Shown here: in pieces, positions 21,901 to 29,752 of the stretch
Layout of the letters: every line of letters begins with the position of its first letter
Numbering within the stretch: the first letter of the stretch is position 1
Assembly (NCBI GenBank): GCA_039105265.1
Contig: JAPFFF010000002.1
Location: 4,154,001 to 4,218,000 of the forward strand
Direction of reading: 5' to 3'
DNA: 64,000 nucleotides
DNA from: Tritrichomonas musculus
Taxonomy: Eukaryota; Parabasalia; Tritrichomonadida; Tritrichomonadidae
Program-made: the position numbers and the translations under genes
The notes under the pieces: generated by a model
What the model was told of the DNA's origin: nothing
The model's database searches: none
What the model saw: only the letters and a program-made list of their open reading frames with translations

Positions 21901-23759
21901 ATTTAGTTTGCATTGTTCCTTTATATCATGATATTCAGATGATCCATTCTTTATTCATGAATTCTTTATTAATACTGAATCGAAATGCACTTGCAAATAA
22001 TAATGAAGAGAAGAATAAATTATTCCCTTATGAACAATATCCAGATGATTATGAATTCCTTCTTAATGTGACAGATCAATTATTAGATAATATTCCAAGG
22101 AATTCTCATATACTTCGTTTTGGATCACCTGAAACAGGATCAAAAGGAGTATCATTTGTTGGGGATGAATTAATTAATATTTTAATTAATCATGATGATC
22201 TTGATACGGTTATTCCTTTAACTGACGCTGTAATTCTTGGATTTAGTAGTTATGACATTGGACTTGATTTTATATGTCGAATGATGAAAGTTATGGTGAT
22301 TAACTTAAGATCGAATATTCATTATTATTACTTATCACATCAAAAACTAAGTTTGGCAACTATTTGGCTTATTGAATCATCGTACATGGATTATGTTATT
22401 CCTTCATTTAATGCTCTTGATAGCGAAGCCCAAAGAAGATGTGAAACTAATCGTTCTTTTAAATTATTACTTCCAATCATAATAATTACAATTATAATCG
22501 TGATTTGTGGAATAATTTTAACTCCAATCTTTTTAAATATCGGAAAGATAGCTCAATGGACGTTAAAATTGCTTCTATTTTGTGATCCCAACGTTGTCTT
22601 CCAATCGAAAGTTATCTTAAAGATTCTTTCGAATGATTTCTCTCAAAATGACAAAGAAAAGAACGATGAAGATAGCAAAGCTAACTTTTACGAATCCATT
22701 GTTTCCAACCTTCTTGATGGTGTCATTTTCATGTCCAATGATTTGATCATTCGAAGTGCCAACAATTCCGTAAAAACGGTTATTGGCAAAGATCCGAATA
22801 AGATCATTGGAATGTCTCTCAAAAAGTTGTTTGTATCTCCAAATGGCCAAGAAGCATCTCTTCGTTCTTTCTATCAAGCGGTTGACGGAATGATGAATTG
22901 CATGAGATCGCCTTCAATTGAAACAGAAGTCGAAGTAATGAAAGATAACGAACCCGTTACTTTACTTCTTTCAATGACGGCAATTTCAGCAAATGGAGAG
23001 GTTCAAATCAAGCCAATTAATTCTGAAGGTTTGGCTATTTTGGTTTTATCAATTAAAGATATGACATCAACTGTCGCTGCAAGAACTCTTCTTCAAGAAG
23101 AAAACGCAAAGAATGAGAACTTGCTATCAATGATCTTGCCACCAATCATTGTTAACAAACTTCAACGTGGTGAACAAAATATATGTTTCTCGGTTCAATC
23201 TGCTTCTATCGTATTCATGGATATAGTATCTTTTACTCCTTGGTGTGGCTCAAATACGGCTGCTTACGTAATGTCGACGTTAAATAAACTTTTCCTTTAT
23301 TTTGATACTGCTTTGAAAAAATTGGACAAAATGACTAAAATTAAATGCATCGGAGATTGTTATATGTGCGCTGGCGGAATATTTGACGAGGTTAATCAAC
23401 CTGAGGGACATGCTAGACAGGCAATTACATTCGGATTAGAAGCAATTAAATGCGTAGAACAGATTGATGTGGAATTACATGAATCGTTGAGAATTAGAGT
23501 CGGATGTAATACTGGCGGACCTATCGTGGCTGGAGTTTTGGGAATTGAAAAACCAACATTCGATATACTTGGACCTGATATTAACTTAGGAGCAATGATG
23601 GAACATCATGGCGTCCCAATGAATGTACATATACCACAACATGTTTATGATCTTGGTATGTATAAATATTTCGTTGTTAAAGAAAGAGGTGATGTTGATG
23701 TTAAAGGGAAAATGTACCACACATACGTTGTAACAGGATATGCTAATACTAATAATTAA
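18966..23759 (+). CDS. Multi-membrane PAS-adenylyl cyclase
   Basis: The 1,597-residue protein has many hydrophobic segments: a first cluster at about residues 60-325, then single segments near 640, 860, 960 and 1190. A PAS-like sensor follows at about 1240-1350 (LLDGVIFMSNDLIIRSANNSV) and a class III nucleotide cyclase domain at about 1405-1590. Metal-binding Asp1419 (FMDIVSFT) and Asp1464 (IGDCYM) are present. Lys1460 and Asp1533 (FDILG) occupy the two purine-selecting sites in their adenylyl-cyclase form, so ATP to cAMP is predicted. The transition-state Asn1540 is present, but the usual Arg four residues later is Met1544. Large cyclases of this layout form a family in trichomonads. It should sit in a surface or internal membrane and signal an unknown extracellular or redox cue. 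Confidence 0.92.
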   Translation: MKNGTKSNTENNTTIELTHQQKYQGLIKRSPLKDFRDNLFRYFDYIYTMSPSYRFLSDIFSTIIFVQQCIMSFFPFDQILWPKDSLFGRIFSVFTVISFICPKSVSSSVHFTIALIIYIILLIFFVLFFINFFIFLKMSKVSSFIESLVTIFFNILQPYFIHLISSNLGRDLFDIIEDNKRILHIVNLIIGLILLVLLLVFQTYFVSPSLTFRPQVIPILYSRYSLLYNCSYIFIFFFTTYGSLANGLTGLVLSFITIIPAIIIIIISFQQFLWADIHSMVISEAFSITFCICAIVLPVLSYNKNEGSEAIILIFVVFILALIIAFTKLAEYQKKKSMDLLNEAEQDETYINNLSYRKVTSILRYGFENGRAICHNWKLFDKALEKYPKDYIIILMYARYAAIYPGESNALHVILRILKIMKKNSIEIKHMLFQIQSLLLHRERGLSKVLKKTLSKISDKIKKCRGLMRYTWECVIRGNVIELESLSSQLKRTEESILREFHQLSLAYPNNPYVTYSFGSYLRDIMRDDKEADAKQKIFLLLRSGAWTRTERSYYFAIRQIKDLPTEDKHSSLVSFDKKLSTTSDSHSFASSTATIGGVGDFDDEEETIKTQRKYIETMVNSVRLPTTRYGPIVIIFAISILLPVIIIPELIVIYMGLLLNEKSLDIIRSSSLINLYMSHVAFHTLQYGLSVNGYTPTLKEKYDTIYGDDKVKDLFQNKTIKFQMDDDQLALLHVVEYLRIVVNNFNNLLPDFVKTGYFDEPLNSIFNNTMYSRNYNETNNYYVNYASLENVITYTEMTAVQIASKNDSSIFDILGFWQVVKNADIFYDQFDRFQLAMDKSFQNMLKGDSKSTQIMVLCSTIPGFVVSILLIISLIVKMEKEKRQLFSCFKALPKSAVSSIVQQLNAQSGKESQENEQQVVTANAQEENALRVLSTSVDKGLGWAGRSKNIIAILIIFSIASIIAIVLMSVIPVMFNNDLVCIVPLYHDIQMIHSLFMNSLLILNRNALANNNEEKNKLFPYEQYPDDYEFLLNVTDQLLDNIPRNSHILRFGSPETGSKGVSFVGDELINILINHDDLDTVIPLTDAVILGFSSYDIGLDFICRMMKVMVINLRSNIHYYYLSHQKLSLATIWLIESSYMDYVIPSFNALDSEAQRRCETNRSFKLLLPIIIITIIIVICGIILTPIFLNIGKIAQWTLKLLLFCDPNVVFQSKVILKILSNDFSQNDKEKNDEDSKANFYESIVSNLLDGVIFMSNDLIIRSANNSVKTVIGKDPNKIIGMSLKKLFVSPNGQEASLRSFYQAVDGMMNCMRSPSIETEVEVMKDNEPVTLLLSMTAISANGEVQIKPINSEGLAILVLSIKDMTSTVAARTLLQEENAKNENLLSMILPPIIVNKLQRGEQNICFSVQSASIVFMDIVSFTPWCGSNTAAYVMSTLNKLFLYFDTALKKLDKMTKIKCIGDCYMCAGGIFDEVNQPEGHARQAITFGLEAIKCVEQIDVELHESLRIRVGCNTGGPIVAGVLGIEKPTFDILGPDINLGAMMEHHGVPMNVHIPQHVYDLGMYKYFVVKERGDVDVKGKMYHTYVVTGYANTNN

Positions 23760-24977
23760 GCTTTATTTTTATTTTATTTTATGTTTTTTAAATAAATATC
23801 AAACAAATAATTTTCTCTTTTTTAGAGGCATGTCAACCAAAATTCTACTCGATAAATTTTTTTGAAAATGATAATATAAGATTTAAATGATGCATATTAA
23901 AACTTTTCCTCTTGAGCAAACGAAAACTTCTATACAGTTTTTAGTTTTCATTCAAATCATCATTTTTAACTCAATATCTTCGATTCAAAAAGTAGAGGTA
24001 TTCAAATTTGATTTATTGAAAAATGAATTCTCTTTCATTTTTGATAGGATCATGATTGAATACCATTTCAATTTGAGAGAATATTTATTGAATAGCTTTT
24101 CAATTTGAGAGAAAATTTATTGAATAGCTTTTCAATTTGAGAAGAACAAATAAGTTTTATTTATAACTTGAAAATTGAATTAATAAAAACTTATTTTATG
24201 ATATAAATATACTTAGATATTAATTATGAATTTATAAAAGTAGTTTTATTTGCCTACCACAAAAATTATAAAATAAATATTTTAAAATATTTTATTTTGC
24301 TTTTACAAAGTAAGTAAAATCATTATTTGATTCATAATAAAGAAGTATATAATTTTTATTAATTAAAAAAATAAATTTCTGCTCTAATATTCTCAAATAT
24401 TTATTTAAAATATAATTATTTGAAAAAGTTCGATCGGTAAATATAAAAAATGATTTATTTCAAAATTTTTTTTATATAATTTTAAAGTAAAATGAAATGA
24501 ATTTATCATAAGTTCTATAAATCCTCTAAAAAGCATATTTTGAGCACTAATTATATTTTATTTTTTCAATGAACTATCAATTGAATTGAAAGTATAATAT
24601 TAATGTATATTGAAACATATAAAAGAAAATTCCAATATAATTATTAAAATGGCTGTTTTATTTTGATTAAAAAATGAAATATGATTAGTATCACAGCTAT
24701 TTGAAAATAAGACGTTTTATGTTTAGATATTTAAAGAACGTATAGAGTAATCATAAAAACCATTAGTAATTTGTTAATATTTTTAAGTTATAAATGTAAA
24801 GAATCTTGGATTTTATATTTCTATAGAGAGGATAAAATAAAAAACCAAAATTGATGTTTTTTACCTAAAAACTATTAATTTTTATTATATAAACTAAATA
24901 ATTGGATTCCAAAGATCATAAATACATTCTTCTTTTTTATATTAATCTTTTATAATTGGACTTATCTTATTTTCTAC
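23760..24977. other. Intergenic with a short tandem repeat
   Basis: Three copies of a 32-bp unit (GAATAGCTTTTCAATTTGAG core) lie at 24058-24144. The rest is AT-rich without a credible gene; a 73-codon open frame at 23887 has no supporting feature and overlaps the repeat. Confidence 0.5.
24058..24144. repeat. 32-bp tandem repeat, about 2.7 copies
   Basis: Units start at 24058, 24090 and 24122; the first differs at a few bases from the other two. Confidence 0.8.
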
Positions 24978-26232
24978 AAAGGTATGGAAACTCTTTTTCA
25001 ATTCAATTTTGTTTTATGCAAAAAAAGCTTGAATATTAATCATTTTTAATTAAAAATTGATCCATCTTCATGTATATAATATTTGCAACACAAATATAAA
25101 ATCAAAAAAATATAATTTTAATTTTATTACTGAAAAACAACAACAAAAAAAAAAAAAATGTAAAAAGTTGAAATTTTTGATCAACAAAAATTCCTCATCA
25201 AAATTTAATACATGTATAATATTGATCCTACGGATTCTTAACATACTTAATAATAGCATGAAAGTGCTGAATTCAAATCATATAAAATATGTAATAAGAA
25301 AAAAATGTTTTTTTTAGAAAAAATCAATTTGAAAAAGAACGAGTCGACAAAAGTTTTTAGTTTTTTTATATGTTCTTCATTTTTTTATTTATTAGAAAAT
25401 AAAATAAAAAAAAGGCCATGTTTTTCGAGTGGATTTCGAGATCTTATATGATGTTATCAATTTTTTGTATACTTCATATCACAGATGATATGAAATTTAT
25501 TTTTGACCATAGTAGGCGAATTTTTTTTCACCAAATAGGTTAATTTATTAAAAAAAAATTTGTATATAAAGCATAAATTCTTTCACAATTTCTTTCCCTA
25601 AATCTCAAACAAGCTCTCCGATTTTACAAACTAACAGTGATTTACATAACAATTCTCTTTTAAATTCCAACACATTTTATTTTTCTTATAATCAAATGAT
25701 TTATTTTTATTATTCATAGATTTTTCTAAATTTTTGATCAATATTAGAATAAATATTGTTATTACAATTAGATTTGTTTATTAATTTATTTGAATTTATG
25801 TTAGTTGTGGAAATTTATCCTTTTGTCACTTTTTAGGATAAGTTTGGGATAAAAAAAAAAATAAAAAAAAATAAGCAAAAGTGGTGTATGATAAATTGTA
25901 TCTATTTATATATGCTTTTTTTTTTGGAGAAAAAAAGAAAGTATAAAAATTTTGGAATAAAAATAAAAATTTTGGATTTTTTTTTTGCAATATTGCAGTA
26001 GATAAATAAATTTTGTTTTATAAATATATCGCTGAATATTAAATTGACAGTTAGTATCGAAGTTAATAAAAAATATAGGTAGGGAAAATGGTCGGGTGGT
26101 CAATTGAAAAAAGTCGGGTATTGAGCGAAAAAAGTAGAGTATGAATGGAAAAAAATAATTCTTTTTCAGAAAAAAGTAAATTAATCTTCAGAAATATTTT
26201 TTACTTCTTCAGAAATATTTTCTTCTTCTTTA

Positions 26233-26330
26233 GAAAAAGGTCGTTCTTTTTTAGAAATATTTTTTTCTTCTTCGGAAAAAGGTCGTTCTTTTTTAGAAAT
26301 ATTTTTTTCTTTTTTAGAAAATGACGAATT
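26233..26330. repeat. 42-bp tandem repeat, two full units plus decayed ones
   Basis: GAAAAAGGTCGTTCTTTTTT recurs at 26233 and 26275, with a weaker copy around 26338-26355. Confidence 0.7.
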
Positions 26331-26608
26331 CATTTTTAGAAAAAGGTCCTTCTTTTTTAGAAGTATTTTTTACTTTATTAGAAAAACGTCGAACCATGAA
26401 TAGAAATAAAATTTGGGCTTTTTTAAAAAATACAAGTTTCTCAACTATAAAACTAAATATTATGTTTTAATCGATCACCTGATCAGAAAAATTGCTTTAA
26501 ATATCATTATTATTTAAGGGAGGACGGACAAATAGTCTAAAATTCAAAAGTAAAAATTCAATGAGTTTTCACAAAATAAAAAAAAGGAAAATAAGGAAAA
26601 TAAAAAGA

Positions 26609-26707
26609 TTTAAATATTATAAAATAAAGTGTAATAATAGTGTATTTTAATAATTTATGTATTATGCATATTATGTGCATTAAAAAATTATAGAAAAAAA
26701 TATCTTT
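26609..26707. repeat. 99-bp direct repeat, copy 1
   Basis: Appears identical, by eye, to 26803-26901, 194 bases downstream. Confidence 0.85.
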
Positions 26708-26802
26708 ATTGGCAAGGAAGAATATGTTTATCAATTATTTTTTTCATTCAAATTTTAAAATTTTTTAAAAATTTTTTTATTTGTTATTAAATAATAAAAT
26801 TT

Positions 26803-26901
26803 TTTAAATATTATAAAATAAAGTGTAATAATAGTGTATTTTAATAATTTATGTATTATGCATATTATGTGCATTAAAAAATTATAGAAAAAAATATCTT
26901 T
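26803..26901. repeat. 99-bp direct repeat, copy 2
   Basis: Partner of 26609-26707. The 95-bp spacer between the copies includes AT-rich filler not present in the repeat. Confidence 0.85.
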
Positions 26902-27509
26902 CTTTCAATTTCTTAAAGATTCTATTTTGTTCATCATTTTTGAATGGAAAAGATGGTTTAAAAGAACAGGGAATTGAATTTGAAATATAAATGTGAGGAA
27001 AAATATGAAACAATTTCTCAAAGAAACTCATATAACTTTTGGAAAAAATAAATTCATCTTTTAGGTCAAAAAAAATTTACCTGTTAGGTCAAATTGGTTC
27101 ATATCACTTATGATATGAAATATCAATCCAACGAATTACGCGTTATTTCGGTACAAAATATAATATATTTATATAATTATATTTGAAAAAGTAATAATAA
27201 AATAAAAATAATTATATTTTTTTTTGAATTAAAATAGCCAGATTTGGATTCAATTTTTTGGAAAAAAATAATCTATCTTTATCTTAAATTCCTCTCGAAA
27301 AATATGCCTTTTTTATATTATATTTATCATTAATACTATCATTAAAAAATTATATTCTGAAATAAAAATGATCTGTCGAGTGGATGGAAGTTTCCATACC
27401 TTTTTTTCTACCTTCACTTTTTGAGAGCTTTTTTTTGGTTGATATGCCTCTTCTTTTTTAAAAAGAAAATTTTTTGCACTTGGGACACTCCCCAGAAAAA
27501 ATAAAAAAA

Positions 27510-27840
27510 GGATCGATTCTAAAATAGTTGTACAATTCTGAAGGACATTCAAAAAGTGAAATTTCTTCAGAAAAAATAATCATAATAAAATAGCTAAAAA
27601 AAAATCTTTTTATGTTACAAAATTTTTACCGATTCTTACCGCCAGCCGCGGGGTCTCGACTCGGCTTCGCTTCGCTCAGCCTCGCTCGACGCCCGCTAGG
27701 CGGTATGTAGTCTCGGTAAAAATTATGTAAAAATATAAAAAGATTTAATTTTATTTAGCATTTTTATTTGATTATTTTTTCTGAAAAAATTTCACTTTTT
27801 GAATGCTCTTTCAATTGTACAACTATTTTAGAATCGATCC
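27510..27840. mobile_element. Palindromic MITE with GC-rich core and 8-bp target duplication
   Basis: The arms are inverted copies starting GGATCGATTCTAAAATAGTT; the flanks carry the direct repeat TAAAAAAA (27502-27509 and 27841-27848). The arms are imperfect further in and surround a core (about 27640-27715) that is strikingly GC-rich and built on TCGCT/CTCG words. The whole 331 bp could fold into one long hairpin. No coding capacity. Confidence 0.72.
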
Positions 27841-27884
27841 TAAAAAAACACCATGAGTTACTTTGTTCATTAAATTGACTTTAA

Positions 27885-28115
27885 AAATCGGAAAATGAAA
27901 AATTAAAATTTATAATTTTTTTTTTTTATTCATAATTTTAAATTTTTACATAATTTTTCCCGAAGTCTACATACCCCCTAACGGGCGTCGAGCGAGGACG
28001 AGCGAAGCGAGGCCGAGAGAGACCCGCGGATGGGGGTAAGACTCGGTAAACATTATAGATATAAAAAATATAAAATTATTATTTTCAAATTTTGGATTTT
28101 CCGATATTTATTTTG
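27885..28115. mobile_element. Second, decayed palindromic element with an inverted copy of the GC-rich core
   Basis: The core at about 27958-28040 is an inverted, diverged copy of the core in the neighbouring MITE (shared words include CGCTCGACGCCCG in reverse complement). The flanking arms (AATCGGAAAAT on the left, its rough complement near 28095 on the right) are imperfect. Exact ends and target duplication could not be fixed. Confidence 0.5.
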
Positions 28116-28196
28116 AATAATCTCATTGAAAAAATTGAATTCTAGGGAGTACCAAAGGGGCACAAAATTTCACCCTTTGAACATAAAATACGTTTT

Positions 28197-28201
28197 TCAT
28201 T
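28197..28201 (+). promoter_or_regulatory. Initiator-like motif TCATT
   Basis: Its A lies 12 bases before the ATG at 28211, matching the spacing of trichomonad initiators. Confidence 0.45.
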
Positions 28202-28210
28202 AAAATTCAA

Positions 28211-29653
28211 ATGCTTCTTAATTTATCAATCTCGTCTTTGTTCGCTTCTTCTCTTTCTAATTCTCCTTTTTTTTCCTCCAATAACAAGTATTTGATTAAT
28301 TCATGCAAATTTTACAGATTTTTTCCAATTATTTTTTATCAGACACAAAATTTAAAGGTACAAGATTCATATTTCACAAACACACTATCAAATGCAATTT
28401 TTATCGACAATCAAAATTATAGTGATTTTGATATTAATAATCCACCATATAATATCAATGATAATGATAGTGTCATTTTTCAACGTTCCAGCTTTAATAG
28501 ACCATTCGCAAAAAATTTTGAAATTAGAAGCAAATCTTCTGTTTTAATAATTGAGTGTCTTTTTAATAATATAAGAGCTTTGAATAATTTTATGACAATT
28601 AATTCCATTGAGATAACTATTTCAGGATGCTGTTTTTCTGATATAACTATTACTACTAATCCAATTAATCCAACTGATCAAGAGAGCAGCCTTTTTGCTC
28701 TTGGGTCATATGATAATAAAGCTAAAGGAAACATTAAGTTTAATTCCAATATCGCAACTAATGCTAAATCTAGCTATAACTTTATACGAGGTGATGAAAT
28801 TAATTTTGACTGCTTACAATGCAATTTTTCATTTATAATTATAGACCAATATATGTTTTCTTTTGCTAGTGCTGATATATCTTTTTCTGAATCTCAAATA
28901 ACTAATAGCGAATCAGTAAATATAATCATTTCGCCTATTAGAGAAGGGAAACTAGATATATACTCGTTATATTTTATTGATAATACAATTCGACCATCAT
29001 CAAGCTCAGCATACGCAATTTTCAGTATAAGTTGTCCAGATATAGTTATCACCAACACTGTTTTTGAATATTTTAAAACTTCTGAAAATGGCAAAAACTG
29101 TGTATTATTTGCGTCTTTAGAATGGAAACCACAAAACTGCCACGTTACAATAAAGAACTGTTTTTTCGATATAAGTCTTTTTTTGGGCAACAATTATTAT
29201 TATCCTCACCAAGCTACTACAGATTACATAAATAATTCTCAAATTTTTGAAACGATTCCGACAACTGTTGTTTCAATGAACCCATACCTTTATCAATATT
29301 ACAGAGCTCAATGCAGAATTTATCTCTTTCCAACACAAATCTTTACTCAATCAGATCCATTTACCAAATCAGACATATTCACACCATCTGATTTCTTCAT
29401 TACCGCATCTCCATCTATTTCTCCAACTTCTTCATGTTCACCATCTATGTCACCATCGCCATCAACATCACCATCGCCATCAACATCACCATCGCCATCG
29501 CCGTCTCTTTCACCTTCTGTGAATGCTGCTTATGGAATAGTTGGCGCTGTTGGAACAGCTGTTGTATCTTTCGGGCTCTCATCTTTAGTCTGGCTCTCAA
29601 TTCGCAAATGCTGTATTTATGATCACGATAACTATCTACATATGGATGTTTAA
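28211..29653 (+). CDS. Membrane-anchored surface protein with beta-helix-like body and Ser/Pro stalk
   Basis: The 480-residue protein starts with a Leu/Ser-rich hydrophobic leader (MLLNLSISSLFASSL). Residues about 25-370 contain repeated phrases such as C-F-x-D-I, N-S-x-F and S-x-F-x-N that resemble parallel beta-helix surface proteins of trichomonads. A stalk of Ser/Pro/Thr repeats (SPSPSTSPSPSTSPSPS) occupies about 400-438 and is a likely site of O-glycosylation. A transmembrane helix follows at about 443-467, then a short basic cytoplasmic tail of about 14 residues. Orientation is predicted as extracellular body with cytosolic tail. Function is unknown; host or bacterial contact is a guess. 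Confidence 0.72.
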   Translation: MLLNLSISSLFASSLSNSPFFSSNNKYLINSCKFYRFFPIIFYQTQNLKVQDSYFTNTLSNAIFIDNQNYSDFDINNPPYNINDNDSVIFQRSSFNRPFAKNFEIRSKSSVLIIECLFNNIRALNNFMTINSIEITISGCCFSDITITTNPINPTDQESSLFALGSYDNKAKGNIKFNSNIATNAKSSYNFIRGDEINFDCLQCNFSFIIIDQYMFSFASADISFSESQITNSESVNIIISPIREGKLDIYSLYFIDNTIRPSSSSAYAIFSISCPDIVITNTVFEYFKTSENGKNCVLFASLEWKPQNCHVTIKNCFFDISLFLGNNYYYPHQATTDYINNSQIFETIPTTVVSMNPYLYQYYRAQCRIYLFPTQIFTQSDPFTKSDIFTPSDFFITASPSISPTSSCSPSMSPSPSTSPSPSTSPSPSPSLSPSVNAAYGIVGAVGTAVVSFGLSSLVWLSIRKCCIYDHDNYLHMDV

Positions 29654-29752
29654 TAAAGAAAAATCTATATTAATTACATATAATGTCACTTTTATAACTT
29701 TTTTTAAATAAATGTGCTAGCTAATAACGAAAATAAAATAATAAAATAAGTT

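Larger units (their letters stand above)
24978..27403. mobile_element. Non-autonomous DNA element with 8-bp target duplication
   Basis: Inverted ends AAAGGTATGGAAACT (left 24978, right ending 27403) are flanked by the direct repeat TTTTCTAC (24970-24977 and 27404-27411). An 8-bp duplication points to the hAT group, with P or Merlin as alternatives, but the short TIR does not decide. The 2.4-kb interior has no transposase. It holds a 42-bp tandem repeat near 26230-26330, a 99-bp direct duplication (26609-26707, 26803-26901) and two related small hairpins (25473-25494, 27098-27119). Confidence 0.6.

Noticed and set aside
23887-24108. 73-codon ORF downstream of the cyclase
   Set aside because: Overlaps a 32-bp tandem repeat, has no domain, and lies in AT-rich non-coding DNA.
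27313-27552. 79-codon minus-strand ORF
   Set aside because: It crosses the boundary between two mobile elements and has no recognisable features.
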